A stretch of 55,057 nt of DNA from Spirochaetaceae bacterium (GTDB lineage: Bacteria > Spirochaetota > Leptospiria > Leptospirales > Leptonemataceae). This document shows positions 9,509 to 18,447 of this stretch, piece by piece. The notes under the pieces are model-generated. The model was not told the origin of the DNA. It did not search any database and saw nothing but the letters and a program-made list of their open reading frames with translations. The translations under genes were made by a program, and so were the position numbers. The stretch is taken from positions 965,191 to 1,020,247 of the forward strand of contig PCBI01000005.1 in assembly GCA_002730875.1 (NCBI GenBank), given 5' to 3'. Positions within the stretch are counted from its first letter, which is position 1. Each line of letters starts with the position of its first letter.

Positions 9509-9511
9509 CGT

Positions 9512-10603
9512 ATGAATCCGAAGGCACGCTCTCTATACCGTATCGGCATCGGAACCGCTATAATACTGCTTCTGGCTCCATCACTTTCGGTCGGGGCCGC
9601 GCCCGCACCCTTCTACGAGGACCCGTTACCACGAAAAAAAACCATTCAGACCATTGGTTTCGGATCCTGTTTGCGGCAAAATCGGCCGGCCCCCATCCTG
9701 AACACGGCCAACGGAATGAATCCAGACCTTTTTGTCTTTCTGGGAGACAATGTGTATGCAGATACAACCTCCCCCGACGAAATGAAAGCCGCCTATCTGA
9801 AACTCGGATCTCTGGATTCCTTTCAGGCTCTTTCCAGGACGGCCGAAATTCATGCGATCTGGGACGATCATGATTATGGCGCCAACGACGCCGGAGCGGA
9901 TTTCGAATTCAGACAGGGGGCCGAAAAAATCTTCAAATGGTTCTGGCAGATGGAGAATCGCAAACCGTACGCCAAACGGGAAGGCGTATACGCATCCTTT
10001 CTGTATCGAACGTCCGGAAGATTCCCCATCAAGGTTCAACTAATCCTGCTGGATACCCGTTCCTTTCGCAGTGCCTTGAAAAAGAAGTCCTGGTGGAGTT
10101 TTCTATTCTCTTCGGGGAATCGCGGTCCCTACGTGCCGGACTCCGATCCAGAGAAGACTCTCCTGGGGAAAGAACAGTGGGACTGGCTGGAGCATCAGTT
10201 CACGGTTCAGGCGGATCTGCGAATTGTAGCTTCCAGCATTCAGGTCCTTTCCGGCGCCAATGGTTTCGAGACCTGGGCAAACTTTCCTCTGGAGCAGAAG
10301 AAGCTATTGGAACTTGCTGTCCGGTCTTCCGGGGGCACAATCTTCCTCAGTGGCGACAGGCACTTCGCCGAAATTAGCGCCCTGGATTACGGCGGCCGCA
10401 GGCTTTATGACGTCACCTCCAGCTCATTGAATCAGCCTCTCTTTTTTGAAGACGAGCACAACCCTTTAAGGCAGGGCTCCCGTTTTGCGGACTCTAACTT
10501 TGGCTTATTGCGTATTGATGATTCAGGAAAGAACTGGAGCGTTCGTATGCAGATCCTGGATGAGAAGGGCCAAATCCGAATAGAGGAGATCTATCGGCCC
10601 TGA
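9512..10603 (+). CDS. PhoD-like alkaline phosphatase/metallophosphoesterase, exported
   Basis: A 363-residue secreted metallophosphatase of the PhoD family. The signal peptide covers residues 1-30 (basic MNPKARSLYR, core IGIGTAIILLLAPSL). Metal-site motifs are GSCLR (51-55), FLGDNVYAD (76-84), IWDDHDYGANDAG (116-128), LLDTR and the late GDRHFAEIS. PhoD enzymes hydrolyse phosphomono- and diesters outside the cytoplasm, often under phosphate starvation. The ATG at 9512 gives the best signal peptide; in-frame ATGs at 9470 and 9488 would overlap the divergent receptor gene and lengthen the n-region. No Shine-Dalgarno sequence precedes any of them, so a leaderless message is likely. Confidence 0.82.
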   Translation: MNPKARSLYRIGIGTAIILLLAPSLSVGAAPAPFYEDPLPRKKTIQTIGFGSCLRQNRPAPILNTANGMNPDLFVFLGDNVYADTTSPDEMKAAYLKLGSLDSFQALSRTAEIHAIWDDHDYGANDAGADFEFRQGAEKIFKWFWQMENRKPYAKREGVYASFLYRTSGRFPIKVQLILLDTRSFRSALKKKSWWSFLFSSGNRGPYVPDSDPEKTLLGKEQWDWLEHQFTVQADLRIVASSIQVLSGANGFETWANFPLEQKKLLELAVRSSGGTIFLSGDRHFAEISALDYGGRRLYDVTSSSLNQPLFFEDEHNPLRQGSRFADSNFGLLRIDDSGKNWSVRMQILDEKGQIRIEEIYRP

Positions 10604-10720
10604 CGAACACCGCACCGATTTCTTTGCGAAAACGGTCTGACGGCTCTGTGTATAACGTTACACTCACCGGGGCCGATGGCCGGTCCAAAACACAGGAAAG
10701 CGGATAAAGGGATAACGTTG

Positions 10721-10740
10721 CATGATAGCGCATGATAGCG
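10721..10740. repeat. Perfect tandem decamer
   Basis: CATGATAGCG occurs twice without spacing. It lies in the 234-base gap between the PhoD-like stop and the merR stop, just after a GATAACGTT that echoes ATAACGTT at about 10652-10659. Function unknown. Confidence 0.7.
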
Positions 10741-10796
10741 CACCGAAGTGGCTGAAAGCGCGAATGAATTCAAATCTCAACGGTGCATTATAAGAG

Positions 10797-10821
10797 GGGC
10801 CCGAATCTGCGATTCGAGCCC
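10797..10821 (-). terminator. Hairpin downstream of the MerR regulator
   Basis: GGGC-C-CGAATC, loop TGC, GATTCG-A-GCCC: a ten-pair stem with one internal mismatch, 17 bases beyond the merR stop. There is no U-tract, as with most hairpins in this window. Confidence 0.45.
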
Positions 10822-10837
10822 GGGGAGAGGGGTAGAG

Positions 10838-11278
10838 TTAACCGGCCAGAGCAGCCTGCTTTTCCAGTTCCACTAGGAATGGACATTCGGGAGCGGGGGT
10901 TGCATCGTCGGTTTCTTTCAGAAGACCCTGTAGGGTGGCCTGTGCATTCTTGAGCTCAATGATTCTTTCGCTCAATTCTTCAATCTTGGAAGCCACCAAT
11001 TCACGTACTTCTTTGCACTGGCTGTTTTCGTCGGCGCGCAGTCTTAGAAGTTCCTGAATCTCTTTCAAACTAAAGCCCAGGGTTTGAGCTTTCTTGATGA
11101 AGCGAATCCGAACCAGAGCATTCTCTGTATACTGTCTGTATCCCGATTCGTTCCTTTCAGGCGCAGGTAGAAGTCCGCTCCTTTCGTAGTAGCGGATGGT
11201 TTGTAGGTTCACTCCTGCCCGACGGGCCAATTTGCCCGTAGTGTAGGTTACACCGTTCTGTGCACTTCGCGTCTTCAT
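10838..11278 (-). CDS. MerR-family transcriptional regulator, heavy-metal type
   Basis: A 146-residue MerR-type regulator. The winged helix is clear (TTGKLARRAGVNLQTIRYYE at 13-32, then GLLPAPERNESGYRQY), followed by the dimerisation coiled coil. In MerR, mercury is bound by three Cys. Here one Cys is at the coiled-coil start (Cys88, NSQCKEV) and one in the C-terminal CPFL (Cys132), but the middle CxC-type position is absent. A two-Cys metal or redox sensor is therefore likely. No metal efflux or reductase gene is adjacent, so the target is unknown. TATAGG (11289-11284) sits 5 bases before the ATG, which suggests a leaderless transcript. Confidence 0.85.
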   Translation of the reverse strand: MKTRSAQNGVTYTTGKLARRAGVNLQTIRYYERSGLLPAPERNESGYRQYTENALVRIRFIKKAQTLGFSLKEIQELLRLRADENSQCKEVRELVASKIEELSERIIELKNAQATLQGLLKETDDATPAPECPFLVELEKQAALAG

Positions 11279-11375
11279 TCTAGCCTATAAGACGACGAAT
11301 TCAGGAAAAAAACTGTACCGCAGTGAATTTTTAATAGACTAAAGTTGCAAACCCAGGACAGGATTTCTTCGCGTC

Positions 11376-12014
11376 ATGGCAGGGGAAAAGAAAACCAAAT
11401 TCCTGGTGCATATTCTGGACGATGAAGCACGGGACGGATTGAAATCCTACTTCGACAGTCTGGAAAAGGAACTGGGCCGGGAAGGGATGGGCACCGCCCT
11501 GTTCAATGTTGTACAGGAACTGGTGACAAACGCTGTCAAAGCTAACGTCAAACGAGTCTTCTTTGAGAAGAACAAATACGACCTGGAAAACCCCACGGAA
11601 TACCAACGGGGACTGGAGGATTTCCGGACATTTTTCCGTAGTCTGGACGCAGCTTCCTATCAGCAGACGCTGCGAGAAATGGATCTATCCGTGCGGGTAG
11701 ATGTAGATCTGGACCATCAACGGCTACTCATATTCGTTAGAAACAACACTATCATGATCCAGGAGGAGGAGGCCCGGATTCGAAAAAATCTGGCCGCCGC
11801 CATGGGGGTGAAAGATCTGGTTGAATTTAGCGTTCATTACGGAGATGAATCGGAAGGCAACGGCCTTGGGCTTGCCATGGTCGTGTTGCTCATCAAAGAC
11901 ATGGGATTCGATCCCGGCAACTTTCGGGTGTATCATAACGAAGGCCACACCACGGCCCGTCTGGAATTCCCACTTAGCGCCGATTACCGACCTCTTCGAG
12001 AGACTGTGTCCTGA
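11376..12014 (+). CDS. Orphan GHKL (histidine-kinase-like) ATPase-domain protein
   Basis: A 212-residue protein consisting of a single ATPase fold of the histidine-kinase/anti-sigma type. The N-box is at about 44-57 (FNVVQELVTNAVKAN, with E48 and N52) and the G2 region is EGNGLGLAMVVLLI. Between them, the expected G1 box DxGxG is replaced by IFVRNNTIM, so nucleotide binding may be altered. There is no dimerisation/phosphoacceptor helix, receiver or membrane segment. It may act as a regulatory ATPase or serine kinase on an anti-sigma-antagonist partner. It is followed 76 bases later by malic enzyme and preceded by divergent merR. Function is not proven. Confidence 0.7.
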   Translation: MAGEKKTKFLVHILDDEARDGLKSYFDSLEKELGREGMGTALFNVVQELVTNAVKANVKRVFFEKNKYDLENPTEYQRGLEDFRTFFRSLDAASYQQTLREMDLSVRVDVDLDHQRLLIFVRNNTIMIQEEEARIRKNLAAAMGVKDLVEFSVHYGDESEGNGLGLAMVVLLIKDMGFDPGNFRVYHNEGHTTARLEFPLSADYRPLRETVS

Positions 12015-12090
12015 TTTGCTTTCGCTCTGTCCCGTAGACGCTACAGTATCCTTGATTACGCTGCCACCGAGCGGCGCCTCGTATTAAACT

Positions 12091-13272
<1,182 letters not shown>

Positions 13273-13374
13273 ACTGACGTCCGTGGGCTTCTGTGCAATC
13301 CGTCTCCGAGCAATGTCTGTGCCCGGTGGAGTAGAGAAATCCTCGAGCAATGCCTGAAGCGGTCCATTGATCGA

Positions 13375-13989
13375 TCAAAGATCCAGGGATTCGCCTTCCT
13401 TTAAAAAGCGCTCTTCTTCGTCGGCTATACCGCGAAGTCGTTGTAGATCATCCAGCACCTGTCTTAGAAGATCCAGGGCCTGCTTCTGCTCGGCGCCGGT
13501 GCGAGCCTGTTTCACCTTTAATAGCAGTCGCAATGCATGATGACTGGTGCGAAAAACCTGCTCTTTGAGTTGAATGGGCGCTTCGTCCAGAAGTAGATCT
13601 GTAGCTTCGATGATGCTGTATAAAACGCTGTCTGCCAGTTCCCCGGCAGGACTCAAATCAAAGGATTGTTGAGCGCCGGACCCGGAGGCGTTGGAGTATC
13701 CCGCGCCTTGCGCTGCGGAACTCTGACCGGCGGTGGCCGTGGACCCTGATCCGGGCTGGCTTCCTGAGCTGCGGGAGCCGGGTGCGCCGGACGTTGCCGA
13801 ATCCCTTTTTTTCGTAGCTACGATCTTCCAGATGTGCGGGTCTTCGGTGGGCTTTAAATAGGCTTCCAGCGGAGTTGCGTCCGGAAACAACGAACTGTGA
13901 GCGGCCGGGATAAGCCTTACTCTTCTAAGCTTACCCGGCTGCTTCTGATGTTCCTTTCCGGAACCTTGCTTTTTAGGACCCTGGCCCAT
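13375..13989 (-). CDS. Hypothetical protein with Gly/Ser/Ala/Gln-rich linker
   Basis: A 204-residue protein of unknown function. Three parts are visible: a basic N-terminal segment (1-60, many Lys/Gln/Gly, then IWKIVATKKRD), a low-complexity linker (about 62-109, almost only Gly, Ser, Ala, Gln, Thr), and a helical C-terminal domain (about 110-204) rich in Leu, Glu and Arg, likely alpha-helical or coiled coil. There is no signal peptide, so it is probably cytoplasmic. It follows the DUF5329 gene by 44 bases on the same strand and may share its transcript. Similar linkers occur in the pirin and the 554-residue protein of this window. Confidence 0.65.
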   Translation of the reverse strand: MGQGPKKQGSGKEHQKQPGKLRRVRLIPAAHSSLFPDATPLEAYLKPTEDPHIWKIVATKKRDSATSGAPGSRSSGSQPGSGSTATAGQSSAAQGAGYSNASGSGAQQSFDLSPAGELADSVLYSIIEATDLLLDEAPIQLKEQVFRTSHHALRLLLKVKQARTGAEQKQALDLLRQVLDDLQRLRGIADEEERFLKEGESLDL

Positions 13990-14033
13990 ACACCCATTTG
14001 AGTATATCGGCTACTGTACGGCGAGAAAATAAT

Positions 14034-14459
14034 CTACTGATTCCCCTGTTCCGACTCGATGCGCTGGAGAACCTGGAGGAGATAGGGTCCGGACTCTACC
14101 ACCCGGCCGTCCGGAAACTTGATCTTGTAGGCGACGCCAGTCATGGAGGATTCGGTGGCCAGATACTTGATGAATTGCCTCGCCGTCTTGATTCGATCTC
14201 CGGCGTAGTCATGTTTTCGTTGTAGGTGAGAAACCGCCTTTTCCGATCCGTATTCGATTCCGTTTCGAATGAAGATTGCCTTTGTGGTGCGGATTTCTTT
14301 GTACAGAAGGTTAATCTTTTGCTGCTCGGTGAGGGCGGATAGGCTTCCCGTGGCCATCAAGAAGGTCACGGCTACCAACAGAATGCGCACCGATTTTCCC
14401 GCCTTTGCAGATTGTTCCGTCTTTGCGGCCATTCCAGGCTTCGGGTTTCTTGTCTTCAT
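14034..14459 (-). CDS. Exported DUF5329-family protein
   Basis: A 141-residue exported protein. The start is fixed by a very good ribosome site (AGGAGG, 6 bases before the ATG at 14459); a longer in-frame reading to 14636 is not needed. The signal peptide runs to about residue 40 (SVRILLVAVTFLMATGSLSA). The mature part shows the DUF5329 pattern: FIRNGIEYGSEKAVSHLQRK, then AGDRIKTARQFIKYLATESS, TGVAYKIKFPDG and SGPYLLQVL. Molecular role unknown; it is probably periplasmic. It is divergent from the lipoprotein at 14652 and upstream of the linker-rich hypothetical. Confidence 0.75.
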   Translation of the reverse strand: MKTRNPKPGMAAKTEQSAKAGKSVRILLVAVTFLMATGSLSALTEQQKINLLYKEIRTTKAIFIRNGIEYGSEKAVSHLQRKHDYAGDRIKTARQFIKYLATESSMTGVAYKIKFPDGRVVESGPYLLQVLQRIESEQGNQ

Positions 14460-14630
14460 AGTTTCCTCCTGATCAGGCTTGTAACAGGGACCGCCGGCGA
14501 GGGGGCCACGACCCAGGGCAAGCAGGTCTGCGAAAGCCTTTGTGCGCTTCCGGTCTGTGGCGGGCCCCGAAGGAGATTCAGTCATTTTCCCCTGGAGAAC
14601 CCGGTGGTGTAGTGCGATGTAACCTGAATC

Positions 14631-14639
14631 TGTCATAAT
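14631..14639 (+). promoter_or_regulatory. Extended -10 promoter of the lipoprotein gene
   Basis: TGT followed by CATAAT (14634-14639) forms an extended -10 element, with no good -35. It ends 12 bases before the ATG at 14652, so the predicted leader is about 6 bases and lacks a ribosome site. Confidence 0.4.
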
Positions 14640-14651
14640 CGAACAAACACT

Positions 14652-15533
14652 ATGCTCACCGCCCCAAAAGCGCTTTCCATTACTTTATTCGCAATGCTGG
14701 GATTTCTGGTTTCTGCCTGTTCCCTGGCCGACATTCGGCCTGATTCCATAAAGACGGGAATTTCCCCGGAGCAGTTCAAAAAAGGCAAAGAAATTCTGGC
14801 TCGGGCCGTGGAGGCCCACGGTGGCGTTGAGCGCTGGGAGCAATCTGGCCCGGTTATAGTGGATTTCACCGACGAATGGCCCGGTTTTTTCAATCGCACA
14901 CTTTTTATGCCATGGCCCGAAAACCCGCAAAAGGCCCGGATGTTCCTAATCCCTGGAAAAGATGATTCTCGGATTGTAATGAAGGACGGGGAATCGGATG
15001 GGCAGTTTCTGGGTATACAGAACTGGGTGCCCTATAGCGGAAAATCCGAGGACGGTTTGACTTCGGCGGTAGAACTGGAGCCAGAAAACGACGATACCAA
15101 ATTCTGGGTGCCGACCCTGAACTATTTTCTGCAGTTACCGTACAGAATCGGAGAGGCGGATGTAGTGGCCTACGCCGGCGAAAGGGAGCTGGACGGCCGC
15201 AAATTTCAGCTAGTCTTTCTTTCCTGGAACCGGGCGGAGCCGCAGGACATGGTGGATCAATACCTGCTATGGATTGAAAAGAAAACGGGCCTTATTGAAT
15301 ACGCAACCTACACCGTGCGCGATATGGGCGGATTCGTAACCGGCACGATGCATTATTCCGATTTCGAAAACCAGGACGGACTGGTGATTGCGCGAAAACA
15401 GCAAGTGGTGGATTCGCCGGAAGAGCATGGAGAACCGCTTCATAAGCTGGAAATCCAGAGTATCCAGCTTCGGGCCGATGTGCCTGAAGAAGTATTCTTC
15501 CCGGCGCCGCGGCATCAAGCTCCTAAATACTAA
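14652..15533 (+). CDS. Putative lipoprotein, unknown function
   Basis: A 293-residue predicted lipoprotein with signal LFAMLGFLVSAC, lipidated at Cys23. The mature part begins with a helical segment containing LARAVEAHGGVERWEQSG, which resembles the first helix of LolA/LolB-like and outer-membrane lipoprotein-sorting-type folds (AHGGxxxW). It continues with beta-rich sequence (YLLWIEKKTGLIEYATYTV, typical of such barrels), so a lipid-binding half-barrel is plausible. This is fold-level inference only. The gene precedes the acylase gene by about 185 bases on the same strand. Confidence 0.72.
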   Translation: MLTAPKALSITLFAMLGFLVSACSLADIRPDSIKTGISPEQFKKGKEILARAVEAHGGVERWEQSGPVIVDFTDEWPGFFNRTLFMPWPENPQKARMFLIPGKDDSRIVMKDGESDGQFLGIQNWVPYSGKSEDGLTSAVELEPENDDTKFWVPTLNYFLQLPYRIGEADVVAYAGERELDGRKFQLVFLSWNRAEPQDMVDQYLLWIEKKTGLIEYATYTVRDMGGFVTGTMHYSDFENQDGLVIARKQQVVDSPEEHGEPLHKLEIQSIQLRADVPEEVFFPAPRHQAPKY

Positions 15534-15691
15534 AAACAGCTTCGGTAGGCTGTGAAGCGGCAGCCTCAAGACGGTATGAGCTGTCGATGCCATAGCCCAA
15601 AGTGAACTTGCACAACGGCACCGGAAATCCTGGCCCGCTTCCGGGAGTTGCGGACCGTAGTTTTCAGAACGGTTGACAGATACTCGGCCCA

Positions 15692-15717
15692 TCGGTCCCC
15701 TTGCGAACGGGGGACGA
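15692..15717 (+). promoter_or_regulatory. Hairpin enclosing the ribosome-binding site of the acylase gene
   Basis: GTCCCC (15695-15700) pairs with GGGGAC (15710-15715), and TC/GA extends the stem past one bulged base. The right arm contains the GGGGG Shine-Dalgarno of the GTG start at 15719. Folding would therefore hide the ribosome site. Confidence 0.4.
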
Positions 15718-15718
15718 T

Positions 15719-18178
15719 GTGAAAAAAAGAATCATATTTCTATCAATAGTGGCCGCAGGCCTTCTGATCTATCTGGCCGGTTATATCTATTTGTATACAT
15801 TTGTGCCCGACCGTTCCGGCACCGAAAAGCTGCCCGGTTTATCGGCCGAAGCTCAGGTCTATTACGATTCCTACGGAATCCCCCACATTGAAGCGGCCAA
15901 CCAGGCGGATGCCTTCAAGGCGCTGGGTTACGTGCATGCAAAGGATCGTCTCTTCCAGATGGAAATGATCCGTCGCGTAGCCAGGGGCCGATTGGCCGAG
16001 ATTCTGGGTCCGGACCTGGTAGAAATCGATAAGCTATTCAAAACATTGCGGCTGGATCAATTTGCCGAAGAGTACGTGGCCAACCTGGATCGGGAGCAGC
16101 CCTACGTTCAGCTCAGCCAGAACTACCTGGATGGCGTAAATGCCTACATCGAAAACGGCGAGATGCCCCTTGAGTTTGGGATCCTGGGCATTGAGCCCGA
16201 GCCGTTCAAGCTTTCCGATTCCATTGCCATCGCCGGCTACATGGCCTATACCTTCGCTGCCGGACTCAAGCAGGAGCCTTTGCTCACCTACGTGCAAACC
16301 GAACTGGGTCCCGAATATCTTGAAGACCTGAACTACGATCTACACCCCAGTGGAGATCTGGATCGTTCGCGGTTTGACTATACAAGCAAAGACAACAGCT
16401 CCGCCGCTCGGGGCAGAAACAATAGCCCCGACGCCGCCCACCGAAATAACCCTGACGCCATTCGATCCGCCCGCATGAAAGCCCTGGGCGAAATCGCAGC
16501 TCTGGCGCAAAGAGCCGATGTATTTCGCCACTCGGTGGGAATCTTCGAAGGCTCCAACGCCTGGGCTGTTGCCCCGGCTCGTTCCACCACCGGGCAGGCC
16601 ATGCTGGCCGGGGATCCACACATTTCCTTTTCGCAACCTCAGGTATGGTTCGAAGCCCATGCGAAAGCTCCGGATTTTGAAATCTACGGCCATTTCCTGG
16701 CCGGTATCCCTGTTCCGCTTCTGGGTCACAACCGCAGCAAGGCCTGGAGCATCACCATGTTCCAGAACGACGATATGGACCTTTACGCCGAATCCCTGAA
16801 TCCAGAAAACCCGGGCCAGGTGATGTTTCGCGGACAACCAGAGGATATAAAAACAGAAGAAGTTACTATAAAAGTTAAGGGCGAAGAGGACGTGAAATAT
16901 ACCGTTCGCTCTACACGGCATGGCCCCATTCTAAACGACGTATTGGAGTCCATCAAGGACAAACCACCAATAACTCTGAAGTGGGCCTTTCATGATACGG
17001 AAAACAGCATCCTGGAAGCCTTCTATCTGATGATGGAATCCGAAAACATGCAGGAGTTCGAAGAAGGCGTTAAGAAAATAGGCGCCCCTGGATTGAACGT
17101 AATGTATGCGGACTCTGCAGGAAACATTGCCTGGTGGGCTGCGGCGCACTTGATTCGGCGGGAACCGGCGGCCAATCCATCGTTCATTCTGGAAGGCACC
17201 GGCGGCCAGGAGTGGCTGGGTTACCTGCCTTTCGCACAGAACCCGCAGCAGAAGAATCCGGAAAGAGGATATCTGATCACGGCCAACGAGCAGCCTCGAA
17301 AGAAGGACATCCCCGGCTATTATAACTTTGTTTATCGCGCCTTTAAGGTGAACGATTTTCTGGAATCCCAGGAGTATGTGTCGCCGGATGAAATGAAAGA
17401 GCTTCAAAGCGATGTGAGTTTTCTTTACGGAGTGGATCAGATCAAGGTGATCCGAAGCATCATCGAAAAGGACCTTCCCTCGAATACTCAGTCCCGAACC
17501 GCTTTCGCCTTTCTGATTCGCTGGGACGGGCAGTATGATTCTGAATCCGTAGGCGCCTCCATCTTTACCGAACTGCTGTATCAGATCGCCGTGGAAGCCA
17601 CGAAAGATGAGTTCGGCGAAAAGTTCTTCGATTCTTTCGCGGGCGCGCGGTTTTTCCATGAGGCGCTGGGAAGGCTCATCGCCAATCCAAATTCCCCGTA
17701 CTGGGACAATCGCGAAACGGATGCAAAAGAAACTCGGAAAGAGGTGATTCTAAAAGCCTGGCAGAACACGCTGGAGGTTCTGGACGATGAGCTGGGTTCG
17801 AATCCCGGAAACTGGATCTGGCGCAGGCTGCATACCGTGGAATACGTCCATCCCATCGGGCGAAAGTGGCCATTCAATATGCTGTTTAACGTTGGTCCGT
17901 TCCCGGCTGTAGGTTCAACCGAGACCGTGTTTAACATGTACCATGGACAGAACTCCGGGGTGCATAAAGTAAAAACCGGCCCGTCTACTCGTCGAATCAT
18001 CGATTTTGCGGATCCGGCCAATTCCCTGGGTATCACTCCTACGGGTAACTCCGGCGTTGCTCTGGATCCGCATTACGACGATCAGGCTCAGACCTATCTT
18101 AAGCGCGAGTATCGACCGCAGATACTGAATCTGGATGAACTTAAGCAGGAAGTGGAACCTCTGAAACTGGTGCCCTGA
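15719..18178 (+). CDS. Penicillin-acylase family Ntn hydrolase, membrane-anchored or exported
   Basis: About 819 residues, starting at a GTG preceded by GGGGG at 5 bases; an upstream TTG at 15701 is less likely. One N-terminal hydrophobic segment (about 4-25) serves as signal or anchor. Family order is intact: alpha-chain motifs YYDSYGIPHIEA and ALGYVHAKDRLFQMEM; an Asn/Asp/Ser-rich spacer; the autocatalytic cleavage point before Ser279 in EGSNAWAVAP; then beta-chain motifs AGDPHISFSQPQVWFEAH and LLGHNRSKAWSITM. The enzyme becomes active by self-cleavage with Ser as N-terminal nucleophile. Relatives hydrolyse amides such as acyl-homoserine lactones or penicillins. The natural substrate is unknown, and resistance to antibiotics should not be assumed. 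Confidence 0.88.
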   Translation: MKKRIIFLSIVAAGLLIYLAGYIYLYTFVPDRSGTEKLPGLSAEAQVYYDSYGIPHIEAANQADAFKALGYVHAKDRLFQMEMIRRVARGRLAEILGPDLVEIDKLFKTLRLDQFAEEYVANLDREQPYVQLSQNYLDGVNAYIENGEMPLEFGILGIEPEPFKLSDSIAIAGYMAYTFAAGLKQEPLLTYVQTELGPEYLEDLNYDLHPSGDLDRSRFDYTSKDNSSAARGRNNSPDAAHRNNPDAIRSARMKALGEIAALAQRADVFRHSVGIFEGSNAWAVAPARSTTGQAMLAGDPHISFSQPQVWFEAHAKAPDFEIYGHFLAGIPVPLLGHNRSKAWSITMFQNDDMDLYAESLNPENPGQVMFRGQPEDIKTEEVTIKVKGEEDVKYTVRSTRHGPILNDVLESIKDKPPITLKWAFHDTENSILEAFYLMMESENMQEFEEGVKKIGAPGLNVMYADSAGNIAWWAAAHLIRREPAANPSFILEGTGGQEWLGYLPFAQNPQQKNPERGYLITANEQPRKKDIPGYYNFVYRAFKVNDFLESQEYVSPDEMKELQSDVSFLYGVDQIKVIRSIIEKDLPSNTQSRTAFAFLIRWDGQYDSESVGASIFTELLYQIAVEATKDEFGEKFFDSFAGARFFHEALGRLIANPNSPYWDNRETDAKETRKEVILKAWQNTLEVLDDELGSNPGNWIWRRLHTVEYVHPIGRKWPFNMLFNVGPFPAVGSTETVFNMYHGQNSGVHKVKTGPSTRRIIDFADPANSLGITPTGNSGVALDPHYDDQAQTYLKREYRPQILNLDELKQEVEPLKLVP

Positions 18179-18190
18179 TTGATAATCACG

Positions 18191-18220
18191 GGCGGGCTCC
18201 TGCTAGAGCGAGAGCCCGCC
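18191..18220 (+). terminator. Hairpin after the acylase gene
   Basis: GGCGGGCTC (18191-18199) and GAGCCCGCC (18212-18220) form a perfect 9-bp stem 12 bases after the stop codon. No U-tract follows. The remaining gap up to 18447 shows no gene. Confidence 0.55.
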
Positions 18221-18447
18221 GCATCCAGATCCTCCCTGCCAACGCTTTCTTCGTTTTCGGTCCTAGCTTTCTCGCATCATCTGCCCGTCTGAAAGTCGCG
18301 CTGTTACGGCGCTACTGCTGTTTCGTTGAAGTCTCCGCAACCGCATGACCCCGCCTCAGCCCCGGCTTAACCTCGGCGAAGGATTCACCTCCGGGATGTC
18401 TCAGATTTTTTCGGTGCAATTCGTATGGCTTTTGTTTTTATGAATCC

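Noticed and set aside
9406..9873. 155-codon plus-strand ORF overlapping both divergent genes
   Set aside because: Out of frame with the PhoD-like gene and low in recognisable motifs.
13367..13378. 12-bp palindrome TTGATCGATCAA at convergent gene ends
   Set aside because: Too short to be a terminator and it overlaps a stop codon; likely chance.
15719..18178. Acylase as an antibiotic-resistance gene
   Set aside because: Family membership does not define the substrate; most such enzymes act on other amides.
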